Source: Glaciecola sp047637355 (GTDB taxonomy: Bacteria > Pseudomonadota > Gammaproteobacteria > Enterobacterales > Alteromonadaceae). From it: DNA of 12,324 nt. The position numbers and the translations under genes are program-made. This document shows, piece after piece, positions 1 to 8,047 of the stretch. The notes beneath the pieces are model-generated. The model did not search any database. It was not told the DNA's origin and saw nothing but the letters and a program-made list of their open reading frames with translations. Every line of letters begins with the position of its first letter. Positions within the stretch are counted from its first letter, which is position 1. The stretch is taken from assembly GCA_047637355.1 (NCBI GenBank), contig JBLIKA010000096.1:1-12324 (forward strand). The letters are read 5' to 3'.

Positions 1-65
1 AAGGTATACGGACATATTGTAATCTCACCGATGTAGAACATTTTGCCTAAAATAATGAGGTATAA

Positions 66-757
66 ATGTCTAGCATCTTTAAATCTTCAGTTGCACTACC
101 TATTTCGATAGCTTTATTGCTATCAGCTTGCGGTGGCGGCGGTTCTAGCAGCACTAACGATGGTGGGGGGAGTAGCTCAACTCCTGCAACAGTATCGTTA
201 TCTGCAAATTCAATGACGGTTATGGTAAAGAATCTACGACAATCACATGGTCAAGTGCTAACGCAGTATCTTGCTCAGCGTCTGGTGCTTGGACTGGCGA
301 TAAGGCATTGTCTGGCAGTGAATCCGTTGCCATGAATGATTTTGGAGACCAACGTTTTACACTTACATGTGGAAGTGCTTCGGCAACGTTAACGGTTACT
401 GTCAACAGTGATAATTCAGAAGGCTCTTGTGTAAATCCTCATAGTGCAGAAATCTATGAGTCGTACTTAGGTGTTTATAACATTCCTGCGCCGCAAAACT
501 TTTTTAGTGATGACAAAGTTAAAGCCATAGGACTCAAAGATTATGGCGTCGAATGGATTTATAATAATTACAAAGGCAAAGGTGCTAGTTGGATTAAAGA
601 TTGTACTGAAGATCAATACATTAAATTAATGTACTGGATAATCCAGTTCAATACGTTACGATATGGGACATAACCCGTATAGTTAATATAAAATTTACTG
701 TCATGTGATATCTACGAAGCAGCTGCGTTGTACTGCACTGAACTTTTAAATTGGTTC
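66..757 (+). pseudogene. Frameshifted lipoprotein with Ig-like domain (remnant)
   Basis: The start at 66 follows an AGGT ribosome site. Residues 1-22 form a lipoprotein signal peptide ending in the lipobox LSAC (Cys22), followed by a Gly/Ser linker. The reading frame breaks near 213-218, where adding one T to a TT run would restore the protein. The downstream frame (to 673) then continues with TITWSSANAVSCSASGAW and a cysteine-containing beta-rich stretch, which looks like the Ig-like repeat of marine secreted hydrolases. An unrecognised region of about 80 residues follows, containing KAIGLKDYGVEWIYNNY. A second break lies near 656: another frame gives YDMGHNPYS and then a stop. A further piece with IYEAAALYCTELLNWF lies at 710-757 and may belong to the same gene. 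An exported surface lipoprotein is inferred; its enzymatic role is not recognisable. Two or three breaks in 700 bases favour real decay, but sequencing indels cannot be excluded. Confidence 0.7.
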
Positions 758-786
758 TGAACAATTACACTAATAGGAATACCTCC

Positions 787-1371
787 ATGTCTAACGTTTT
801 CATTTTATGTGCGGGAAGAACAGCATCAACCGCTTTAACTGCGGCCTGCACTCACATTACGAACTTCAGTTCCGCACATGAATCAAGAGTTAATCAACTC
901 AGTAGTACAAAACTAGATTACCCTACTCAACATATCGAAATTGATAACAGGCTTATCTGGTTTGGCGCAGCGTTAGATAACAAGTATGGTGATTCAGCAA
1001 AATACGTGCACCTCACCAGAGATAAACATAAGGTAGCTGCTAGTTATGCAGAACGATGGAACTTAAGTGAATCTATTGTCAAAGCATACGGGCACGGTAT
1101 ATTAATGAAACCTAAAATAGCAAAATCTGAACGCCTTGACATCTGCTTAGATTATGTGGAATTTGTCGAAAGCCAAATTGAACTTTTTTTGAAAGACAAA
1201 CCTAATTACATAAAAATTTCGGTGGAAGAGTTAAGTACCGGATACGCGCAATTATTCGACTTTATTGGTGCGGAAGGCGATTTAAACGCGGGCTTAAATG
1301 AATTCGAAAAAAAGCATAACAAGAACAAAACCAGCATTTTAGTGACCTTAAAAAACGCATTCTCTAATTAA
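787..1371 (+). CDS. Small sulfotransferase-like protein
   Basis: This 194-residue soluble protein has the marks of the PAPS-dependent sulfotransferase fold. A beta strand runs into a glycine/serine P-loop-like segment (FILCAGRTASTALTAA, residues 5-20) that would bind the 5'-phosphosulfate. The stretch KYVHLTRDKHKVAASYAERW (residues 72-91) matches the strand-helix 3'-phosphate site, with Arg78 and Ser86 as the usual Arg/Ser pair. The C-terminal part has a conserved-looking KISVEEL strand and a helix, as in small bacterial carbohydrate sulfotransferases. The ATG at 787 is preferred because AGGAA (775-779) lies 7 bases upstream; the frame is open back to 751 without a ribosome site there. It sits intact between two broken genes. 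The acceptor is unknown; a glycan is a guess. Transfer of sulfate is inferred from motifs only. Confidence 0.6.
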   Translation: MSNVFILCAGRTASTALTAACTHITNFSSAHESRVNQLSSTKLDYPTQHIEIDNRLIWFGAALDNKYGDSAKYVHLTRDKHKVAASYAERWNLSESIVKAYGHGILMKPKIAKSERLDICLDYVEFVESQIELFLKDKPNYIKISVEELSTGYAQLFDFIGAEGDLNAGLNEFEKKHNKNKTSILVTLKNAFSN

Positions 1372-1390
1372 TATAAAGACAGGCAAGTAA

Positions 1391-2491
1391 AACAATGGAT
1401 TAAGAACGACATTAAATAGACTGAAAGATCACGGTGCAAATACTGTTTCAATATATAACTTTGGTTATTGGCAAGATGCGCAAGCGGATTCTTGGCTACT
1501 GAATCCTGATACTAAGCATTTAGATGATTGGGTAATTAAATACATTGTAGAAGAGTCTGAAAAGTTAGGTTTGGCAGTTCACTATGTTTGGCAATTCTTA
1601 GCACAAGATACTCAAAACCAATTTTTGTTTCCGTTTAATGGTTATGTTGAAGTAAATGTGCCGTTATTAAAGAAAATTATGGATGCACATGAAACACATA
1701 TTCTTTGGGAAGCAGAACGTTTAGAAACCCATGGAATAGCGGCTATTTCAGCAGACTGGAGTGCAATGTGGTTATGTTTTCACTGCGGTATAAATGAACC
1801 TCATACCCAGGAAGAGACTGATAAAGTCAAAGATTATTACATGGAAAGAATGGGGGCCATCATTGATCAAATCAAATTAAAGTTCTCTGGTAAAATCTAT
1901 GTTGGTGATGGACCTCAATGGAATGATAAACGCGTATTTGATAACGTCGACGGCATTATCCTGCCTTTCGGTAACCTAATAACTGACGATGAAGCGGCAA
2001 CCGCTAATGTTGTTCTGATACAAGAACGAGCAACTCAGTTTATTGAAAACACTCATAACCAATGGAACTGCTTAGATGTGCAACCGTGTTGGTATAATTC
2101 AAGTGAAACTATCCCTAAAGTAATGTTTAATTTTTTTGGTCAAAGTCACGCATCATTTTTATCAACAGGTTGGATTGAAGATGGATTGTGTACTCAAGGA
2201 GCCATCAATGGTGTTACCACCGAATGCGTTCAATATGAAGTAAAAACCGATTTTTCTGCTCAAGCAATCTTTACCGAAGGATTATTGCGAGCAGCCGATA
2301 CGCAACCTTATTTTGATGCGCTAGGCACAACGACAACGGCTGGATACTGGTTATCAGATACCTTGATACCTGATGAAAACCAGCTTCCTGCGAGCACTCA
2401 TACCGTAGAAGGCTTCCCAAATATATCACAATCTATCCGAGGGAAATCAGCAGAGAAAATAATTAAATACTGTTACACCGGTGAAGATTAA
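1391..2491 (+). pseudogene. Glycoside-hydrolase-like TIM-barrel protein, 5'-truncated
   Basis: The frame is open from the base after an in-frame stop (1388-1390) to the stop at 2491, encoding 366 residues. It contains no ATG or GTG near its beginning. The best internal start is a TTG at 1571 with no ribosome site, and it would cut into the fold. The translation opens in mid-domain with TTLNRLKDHGANTVSIYNF, which reads like the first beta-alpha unit of a TIM-barrel glycosidase. Later landmarks are HGIAAISADWS, a possible strand-end NEP, VGDGPQW and VDGIILPF. The tail TAGYWLSDTL followed by SIRGKSAEKIIKYCYTG resembles the tail of GH113-like barrels, where 'S-I-R-x-K-P-A-E' recurs. No signal peptide remains, so the product would be unexported and probably non-functional. 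The family assignment comes from memory of motifs and is tentative. The substrate cannot be told. Confidence 0.6.
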
Positions 2492-2673
2492 GCGTATGAA
2501 CCAAATATTATTGATTAACTCTATTGAAGATATGTAATGTACGTTTTAAAAATCAGCTAACATTGCATGTTATATTCCGCTAAAGCATTAAAGTTAAGTC
2601 TTTGAGGCTTTATTTTACAAAATATCAAAGTAAATAATGAACATGCAAACGCTAAAAAATAAACATGTGAAGT

Positions 2674-2737
2674 GGTCGAGCTAAATTGTCCATAGTTTTG
2701 TAATTTAGCCAGTACCTTCGCTCGGAAGTGTTGTTTT
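2674..2737 (+). other. Stem-loop followed by terminator-like T-run
   Basis: GCTAAATT (2680-2687) pairs perfectly with AATTTAGC (2702-2709) around a 14-base loop. GGT (2674-2676) and ACC (2714-2716) extend the stem beyond a small internal loop. Directly after comes a short CTTC/GAAG hairpin (2716-2728) and TTGTTTTTT (2731-2739), which looks like a weak intrinsic terminator. This could be the 3' end of a small RNA or a late terminator for the truncated gene upstream. The RNA role is inference. Confidence 0.35.
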
Positions 2738-2826
2738 TTAGTTGAATTTATTAGAATTAGCGATACTTATATCTCTTTGATGTTCGTAACGGGTTGAACT
2801 TTGAACATGAAAACTAATTACATGTA

Positions 2827-2879
2827 CAAATGGTGAGGTGTCAAATATCGCACTTCGCCTCAGCAAGCAAAACCATTTG
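2827..2879. other. Two-part imperfect stem-loop
   Basis: CAAATGG (2827-2833) pairs with CCATTTG (2873-2879). The adjoining TGAGGTG (2834-2840) pairs with CGCCTCA (2856-2862), with one G-U wobble. The 5' arm is continuous over 14 bases; the 3' arm carries a 10-base bulge (2863-2872). The terminal loop is 15 bases. No known RNA family is recognised. Confidence 0.35.
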
Positions 2880-2905
2880 AAAGCGGTTTCATAATGTTAG
2901 TGTCT

Positions 2906-2944
2906 GCATCAAACTTTAATGTCTAGTTGCAAACATTAAGATGC
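2906..2944. other. Bulged 12-bp stem-loop
   Basis: GCATC (2906-2910) pairs with GATGC (2940-2944). TTAATGT (2916-2922) pairs with ACATTAA (2933-2939). A 5-base bulge sits on the 5' side and the loop is 10 bases. All 12 pairs are Watson-Crick. No T-run follows, so it is not an intrinsic terminator. It could be part of a structured leader upstream of icd or a decayed mobile element; neither is shown. Confidence 0.35.
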
Positions 2945-3192
2945 TCGCGCAAAGATTGGCGTATTATTAAAATAAATCGACAATTCGGTAAAATAGCGTC
3001 CATTCGATATGATTTACATCTAGTGAAATAGTGCAATCTCATCGGATGAGTTTTGTTGTATAGCGCAATTTACCCTATTCCTATATAAAAACAGTTTAAA
3101 TTCCTTTAAAATACGCGGCGCAGAAATACAAACGTGCATCATTTTAATTAATAATGAAAAGCATTTGATTGTAATCTAACTACATTATATTG

Positions 3193-3209
3193 GAATAACT
3201 TCGTTATTC
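3193..3209 (+). promoter_or_regulatory. Hairpin in the icd leader next to the ribosome site
   Basis: GAATAAC (3193-3199) and GTTATTC (3203-3209) form a perfect 7-bp stem with loop TTC. It ends 14 bases before the AGGGA ribosome site (3224-3228), and icd starts at 3234. The position suits mRNA stabilisation or modulation of translation initiation. The stem is AT-rich and weak, so its function is speculative. Confidence 0.3.
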
Positions 3210-3233
3210 TATCTTACAAGCATAGGGATTTTA

Positions 3234-5471
3234 ATGACTACTGATACATCTAAGATTATTTACACCATTACCGATGAAGCTCCAGCTTTAGCAACGCAAT
3301 CGTTATTGCCGATCATTAAGGCATTCACTGCATCTTCTGGTATTGCTGTTGAAACTCGCGATATTTCTTTAGCTGGCAGGATCATTGCAAATTTCCCAGA
3401 TTATTTAACTGAAGAACAACGCATCGCTGATGCACTTGCTGAACTTGGCGAATTGGCTAAGACACCTGAAGCAAACATTATTAAATTACCAAACATCAGT
3501 GCCTCGGTACCGCAACTACAAGCTGCAATTAAAGAGCTTCAGGCGAAAGGCTATGCTTTACCTAACTACCCAGAAATTGCAAAAACTGAAGACGAGAAAA
3601 CGATCAAATTAACCTATGCAAAAGTGCTAGGGTCTGCAGTGAACCCTGTATTGCGTGAGGGTAACTCTGACCGCCGTGCGCCAGCTTCAGTAAAACAGTA
3701 TGCTCGCATCAACCCGCATTCAATGGGTGCATGGGCGACAGATTCAAAATCTCATGTTTCGCATATGGAATCAGGTGATTTTTATGGCAGTGAACAATCA
3801 ACAACCGTTTCTGGTGCACAAGACGTGCGTATAGAATTTGTTGCATCTACTGGCGCAGTATCAACACTCAAAGAAAAAGTGTCGTTGCTGGATAAAGAAG
3901 TTATTGATGCTTCAGTAATGAGCAAGTCAGCCTTAGTTAGCTTTTTTGATAAAGAAATTGACTCAGCGAAAGAGCAGGATGTTCTGCTTTCGTTGCATAT
4001 GAAAGCGACAATGATGAAAGTATCAGACCCTGTTATTTTTGGTCACGCAGTTGAAGTCTTCTACAAGAGCGTATTTGCTAAACACGCAGATACGTTTGCT
4101 GAAATTGGCGTTGACGTCAAAAACGGTCTAGGTGATGTATATGCAAAAATTACATCACTACCAGAGCAACAACAAGCTGAAATTGAAGCTGACATTCAAG
4201 CTGTTTATGGTATACGCCCAGAAATGGCGATGGTTGATTCAGATCGTGGCATCACCAATTTACATGTTCCTAGTGATGTTATTATCGACGCATCGATGCC
4301 AGCTGCAATTAGAGCTTCAGGTCAAATGTGGGGACCAGACGGTACGCAAAAAGATACTAAATTTATGATACCTGATCGCAGCTATGCAGGCGTATTCGCT
4401 AACGTTGTCGAATTCTGTAAGAAGCACGGGGCATTTGACCCAACAACGATGGGTACAGTTCCTAATGTTGGTTTAATGGCGCAAAAAGCCGAAGAGTATG
4501 GTTCACATGACAAAACCTTCATCTTGTCTGAAGCGGGAACTGTGCGTGTAGTTAATTTAGCGGGCGATATTTTACTTACTCACAATGTTGAAGATGGTGA
4601 TATCTGGAGAATGTGTCAGGCGAAAGATGCTCCAATACAAGACTGGGTTAAATTAGCTGTTACTCGGGCTCGTGCAACAAACTCTCCAGCCATCTTTTGG
4701 TTAGATGAAGACCGTGCACACGATGCGCAAATGATTAAAAAAGTTAATGTATATCTTAAAGACCATGACACAGCAGGCCTAGATATTCAAATTATGAGTC
4801 CTGTTGAGGCTACTGACTTTACATTGCAACGTTGTGCGAGGGGCGAAGACACTATTTCAGTAACTGGTAATGTGTTGCGCGATTACTTAACTGATTTGTT
4901 CCCGATCTTAGAATTGGGTACAAGTGCGAAAATGCTATCTATTGTGCCGCTCATGAATGGCGGTGGTTTGTTTGAAACTGGTGCTGGTGGGTCTGCGCCT
5001 AAGCATGTTCAGCAGTTCGAAAAAGAAAACCACTTACGTTGGGATTCGTTGGGTGAGTTCTTAGCATTAGCTGCTTCGTTGGAGCACTTAAGTGTGACCA
5101 CTGATAAACCTAAAGCAAAAGTATTAGCGGATACATTAGACAGAGCAACAGCGAAGTTCTTACAAGAGAATAAATCGCCATCACGCAAAGTAAATGAATT
5201 AGATAATCGTGGTTCACATTTTTATCTTGCAACTTACTGGGCTCAGGAGCTTGCCGAACAATCTGGTGACGTTGAATTGAAAGCACAGTTTATTCCTATA
5301 GCCGAAAAACTAACGTCACAAGAAGCAAAAATTGTCAATGAGTTGAACAGTGCTCAGGGCGTTCCTATGGACGTAAATGGCTATTATTTTGCTAATGATA
5401 ATTTAGCGGCTGAAGCAATGCGTCCAAGTATGACGTTGAACGAAATATTGGCGTCAGTTTACATAAGTTAA
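3234..5471 (+). CDS. icd: NADP-dependent isocitrate dehydrogenase, monomeric type
   Basis: Oxidatively decarboxylates isocitrate to 2-oxoglutarate with NADP in the cytoplasmic TCA cycle. At 745 residues it has the size of the single-chain (IDH-II) family, not the dimeric E. coli form of about 416 residues. Compared with the Azotobacter vinelandii enzyme, numbering is shifted by about 2. The isocitrate-binding residues Ser134, Arg141 and Arg147 lie in GSAVNPVLREGNSDRR, with Lys257, Tyr422 and Arg549. The metal ligands Asp352, Asp550 and Asp554 are present, as are the NADP residues His591, Arg602 and Arg651. All are intact, so the enzyme should be active. The ATG has AGGGA 5 bases upstream. It is monocistronic, with a strong terminator 58 bases downstream. 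Expression may depend on the long structured leader region. Some psychrophiles keep both dimeric and monomeric isozymes; whether this one does cannot be told from the window. Confidence 0.97.
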   Translation: MTTDTSKIIYTITDEAPALATQSLLPIIKAFTASSGIAVETRDISLAGRIIANFPDYLTEEQRIADALAELGELAKTPEANIIKLPNISASVPQLQAAIKELQAKGYALPNYPEIAKTEDEKTIKLTYAKVLGSAVNPVLREGNSDRRAPASVKQYARINPHSMGAWATDSKSHVSHMESGDFYGSEQSTTVSGAQDVRIEFVASTGAVSTLKEKVSLLDKEVIDASVMSKSALVSFFDKEIDSAKEQDVLLSLHMKATMMKVSDPVIFGHAVEVFYKSVFAKHADTFAEIGVDVKNGLGDVYAKITSLPEQQQAEIEADIQAVYGIRPEMAMVDSDRGITNLHVPSDVIIDASMPAAIRASGQMWGPDGTQKDTKFMIPDRSYAGVFANVVEFCKKHGAFDPTTMGTVPNVGLMAQKAEEYGSHDKTFILSEAGTVRVVNLAGDILLTHNVEDGDIWRMCQAKDAPIQDWVKLAVTRARATNSPAIFWLDEDRAHDAQMIKKVNVYLKDHDTAGLDIQIMSPVEATDFTLQRCARGEDTISVTGNVLRDYLTDLFPILELGTSAKMLSIVPLMNGGGLFETGAGGSAPKHVQQFEKENHLRWDSLGEFLALAASLEHLSVTTDKPKAKVLADTLDRATAKFLQENKSPSRKVNELDNRGSHFYLATYWAQELAEQSGDVELKAQFIPIAEKLTSQEAKIVNELNSAQGVPMDVNGYYFANDNLAAEAMRPSMTLNEILASVYIS

Positions 5472-5528
5472 AGTGTTAATTTTACGCAGAGTTAGCCGTT
5501 TTTGGCAAACGTAGACTTATCCTAATAT

Positions 5529-5562
5529 AAAAAGGCTAGATGAAAAATCGTCTAGCCTTTTT
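5529..5562. terminator. Bidirectional terminator between icd and roxA
   Basis: A perfect 12-bp inverted repeat: AAAAAGGCTAGA (5529-5540) and TCTAGCCTTTTT (5551-5562), around a 10-base loop whose ends can add a G-U and a G-C pair. The A-run and T-run on the two arms make it work in both directions. It ends icd from the left and the operon finishing with roxA (stop at 5603) from the right. Confidence 0.93.
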
Positions 5563-5602
5563 GCTTTTTAAATTAAATAAGTACGAAAAATATTGGCTTG
5601 TT

Positions 5603-6757
5603 CTAATCTACTAAAACCCAATAACCTGTATTTATTAATTTTGTCACAACCTTGACGAATTCAGGGTTATCTAAAACTTCTTCTTCTATATCAATACCAA
5701 AAGATACGTCTTTATTATTCAGTAAAATATCGAAAGCACTACTAAGCTTGATACCAACCATAAATGCGTTGCCATCAATAAAAAAAACAAATTTTTCTGA
5801 GGTTTGTTGCTCCGCATATACTGGCTTAACACCTGTCATTCTGGATAGTGATACCCCTTCCAATAATTCATTACGGACCTCTTCAACACTGTAATCTGCT
5901 TTTAGTGCTTCATCATTTGGTAAGCTCTGACGGCTCAATAACTGCAGAAGAGCATGCTCTGCTTGCTCAGAATTAATTAGTTGGCTGATATACTGCTTTA
6001 TTTTGGCTAGTTCAGATGAATTAATAGCAGCACTTCTTGTATCAATTGTTCTCAGGCTAAGTAAGTCAGGATCTGTATAACGTTCCGATACAGCAGAATC
6101 TATACTATTTTCGTCAATCAAACCGCCTAGCAATTCGAGTGAAGTGGGCGCTCTAAAGCCGATACTGTAATTCATACAATCAGATAGAGCCACACCATTA
6201 TGGGGATGTTTTGGGGGTATGTAGACAACGTCACCAGGTAATAACACTTCATCAATAATGGCTTTAAAACCATCAATCTGTTTTAGTAAAGGGTGGGGAA
6301 TAGACTCTGTGTAATCGCCGGGTAAACCAACTTGCCAGCGTCTTGAGCCCTTTCCTTGTATAATAAACACGTCATATTCATCAGTATGAGCACCAACGCC
6401 AGCACCTTCGTTGGAAAAGCTAATCATCACATCGTCAAGCCGCCAGTTTGGGATGAAATTTACCAATTGTGTCAGTTCGTCAACATCGTCAATGTAACGG
6501 TCAACGCTCTGAACCAGCAAAGACCAAGCGCCTATACAGACATCTTCAAATGTATCAAAAGGACCCTGTGAAGCGGTCCATTCACCGTTTGAATAAGCCA
6601 CAATTCTACTGTCTATTTCATCTTCTTGAGCTAAGCCAGCTAATTCATGTTCATCAATCGGGTCTGTGAATGACTCAACGAAGCCTCTAATAATACACGG
6701 CTTTTTTTGCCAGTATTCATTTAAGAAGTGAGTTTGGTCGAATTTAGTAATGATCAT
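5603..6757 (-). CDS. roxA: Ribosomal protein uL16 arginine hydroxylase (JmjC/cupin oxygenase)
   Basis: Matches the YcfD/RoxA family: Fe(II)- and 2-oxoglutarate-dependent oxygenases that hydroxylate a conserved arginine of 50S protein uL16 (L16). The length, 384 residues, fits the family (373 in E. coli). The iron ligands are the HxD pair His124/Asp126 in GVGAHTDEYDVF and the distal His186 in PPKHPHNGVA. Arg140 in SRRWQVG is placed to bind 2-oxoglutarate. The segment MNYSIGFRAP after the jelly-roll is typical of the family. The remainder is the helical dimerisation region and a C-terminal winged-helix-like domain. The ATG overlaps the upstream cyclase stop in ATGA (6754-6757), with AGGTG as ribosome site, so translation is probably coupled. 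It is the last gene of the operon. The assignment is strong; the exact target residue is taken from family knowledge. Confidence 0.92.
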   Translation of the reverse strand: MIITKFDQTHFLNEYWQKKPCIIRGFVESFTDPIDEHELAGLAQEDEIDSRIVAYSNGEWTASQGPFDTFEDVCIGAWSLLVQSVDRYIDDVDELTQLVNFIPNWRLDDVMISFSNEGAGVGAHTDEYDVFIIQGKGSRRWQVGLPGDYTESIPHPLLKQIDGFKAIIDEVLLPGDVVYIPPKHPHNGVALSDCMNYSIGFRAPTSLELLGGLIDENSIDSAVSERYTDPDLLSLRTIDTRSAAINSSELAKIKQYISQLINSEQAEHALLQLLSRQSLPNDEALKADYSVEEVRNELLEGVSLSRMTGVKPVYAEQQTSEKFVFFIDGNAFMVGIKLSSAFDILLNNKDVSFGIDIEEEVLDNPEFVKVVTKLINTGYWVLVD

Positions 6758-7998
6758 TTTGCACCTAACAACTTATATACGGTAACTTGTCCTAGGCCTT
6801 TCAATGGCAGCACCAACCCAGAACAAAATTTATAATTTTGCATACTATACAGCATGGTTTGTTGGCAGACTTGAATTTCTCTATTAGCCGCTGTTGATTC
6901 TAGCCTAGAAGCAAGATTCATTGTATTACCCCAGACATCAAACGCGGGTTTCATTTTCCCAATAATACCGGAAATAGCATTGCCTGATGCAACGCCCATC
7001 TTAATTCCGATGTTTACATCAGTTTCAATTGCAAACTCTCTGCTAATAGCGAGCGCAAATTCGCAGCAACGCTGGCTGGTCTCGTAAGCGCTTAATGATC
7101 GATTATCAAGACCAACAGCTGCTATATATTGGTCGCCATTAGTTTTTATTTTGGTTATATGAAGCTCCTCAGCAATAGTGTCAAATATAGAATAGATGCG
7201 ATGTAAAAACATCACTAAATTTCTATCTGAGGTTTGCCGGCTATAAGGAGTGAATTGAGTGAAATCGATGAATATAATGCTAGTAAATGAATGCTCGGCA
7301 ATGCAGCTTTTTATATCTAGATGCTGAACTGACATTAGGTAACTTGCAATATGATTAGGAATAACCTTTTGTAATAGTTGCCTAGTCTTTTGCTCTGCGA
7401 TTTGCATTTTTTGCCAACTGCGGTCCATCTGTCGACGGATCCATGTCGCAAGTAAAAAACAAGAGATCGACAGTGTCCATGTATTGACATTTATTAAGCC
7501 AGTTTGCCAACCTGCAACTGCGCTAGGGACAGCGACTTGATTCTGGAAGTATATAAATAATCCACAAAATACCCACAACGTTATCCACAACTGTTTAGTT
7601 TCGTATTGATGAAAGAAATAGAGCGAGGTAAACATGCCCAGTAAAAAATAGAATTGAATATTAAGATCTATTTTCCATAAAAAAATAGCAGTAATGAGGT
7701 AGCTAATATAGGCCAATATTAATAACCATCTGGCCAATTTAAAGAAGCCTAATTTGCTTAAGAAAAATGCAGACGAAAAACAGCCAACATGCACGAGCAT
7801 GTTAATTATGTGTATTTGGATATTGGGAATACCCGAGAAGCATAATAATTTTAATGATTGGACACACAAAACAAAACACAAACAAATACAAACACCGCTC
7901 AATATGTCAGCTCTTTTGTTTGCTCTTGATATACTGGTTAGGGGAGGGGAACTTAGTCGCTTAAAATACTCTTTAAGCACAAGCATAGTACTAAACAT
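6754..7998 (-). CDS. Membrane-bound class III adenylate cyclase
   Basis: Predicted to make cAMP from ATP. The N-terminal half has about six hydrophobic helices (roughly residues 35-58, 64-86, 91-112, 115-133, 139-156 and 172-192, counted from the ATG at 8007). A short signalling helix (196-215) leads into the catalytic domain (about 236-416). The catalytic set is complete: metal ligands Asp248 (IIFIDFTQF) and Asp292 (KIKTNGDQY), adenine-specifying Lys289 and Asp357 (FDVWGN), and transition-state residues Asn364 and Arg368 (NTMNLASRLE). The Lys/Asp pair indicates adenylate rather than guanylate cyclase. Two ATGs are possible: 8007 overlaps the AAGGA, while 7998 lies 8 bases after it and is preferred. 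It sits 49 bases after purB, with no terminator seen between, and overlaps roxA by 4 bases. The membrane part was not recognised as a named sensor domain, so the signal is unknown. Confidence 0.88.
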   Translation of the reverse strand: MFSTMLVLKEYFKRLSSPPLTSISRANKRADILSGVCICLCFVLCVQSLKLLCFSGIPNIQIHIINMLVHVGCFSSAFFLSKLGFFKLARWLLILAYISYLITAIFLWKIDLNIQFYFLLGMFTSLYFFHQYETKQLWITLWVFCGLFIYFQNQVAVPSAVAGWQTGLINVNTWTLSISCFLLATWIRRQMDRSWQKMQIAEQKTRQLLQKVIPNHIASYLMSVQHLDIKSCIAEHSFTSIIFIDFTQFTPYSRQTSDRNLVMFLHRIYSIFDTIAEELHITKIKTNGDQYIAAVGLDNRSLSAYETSQRCCEFALAISREFAIETDVNIGIKMGVASGNAISGIIGKMKPAFDVWGNTMNLASRLESTAANREIQVCQQTMLYSMQNYKFCSGLVLPLKGLGQVTVYKLLGAK

Positions 7999-8047
7999 GA
8001 CGCACATCCTTGTGAGTCGTTAATTTAGTCTCTATTTTGTCAGAGTA

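Larger units (their letters stand above)
2492..3233. other. 742-base AT-rich intergenic region with stem-loops
   Basis: No credible gene was seen on either strand. Short open stretches, such as 2637-2684 (15 codons), have no ribosome site. The region holds a perfect TAACAT/ATGTTA palindrome (2558-2572), three larger stem-loops listed separately, the inverted repeat CTCATC-G-GATGAG (3038-3050), and a short hairpin just before icd. A weak promoter-like pair for icd is TTGATT (3165-3170) and TATATT (3186-3191), but the 15-base spacer is short, so the real icd promoter may lie further upstream. Confidence 0.6.

Noticed and set aside
220..405. 61-codon minus-strand frame inside the lipoprotein remnant
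   Set aside because: It lies opposite the clear Ig-like coding frame and has no independent support.
2558..2572. TAACAT/ATGTTA palindrome after the glycosidase-like frame, considered as a terminator or integron attC arm
   Set aside because: No T-run follows, and the paired core sites and length expected of attC are missing.
2637..2684. 15-codon reading frame starting with ATG in the long gap
   Set aside because: No ribosome site, no protein-like features, and its end overlaps a stem-loop; most likely chance.
2836..2928. About 30 codons open across the gap, reading like GVKYRTSPQQAKPF
   Set aside because: No start codon or ribosome site, and it lies across two stem-loops. It looked protein-like but could not be tied to any family.
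2955..3193. ATTGG (reverse CCAAT) at 2955-2959 and 3189-3193, recalling the CCAAT element reported for cold induction of a monomeric icd gene
   Set aside because: Five-base motifs are expected by chance in this AT-rich gap, and both are in the reverse orientation. Not enough to call a site.
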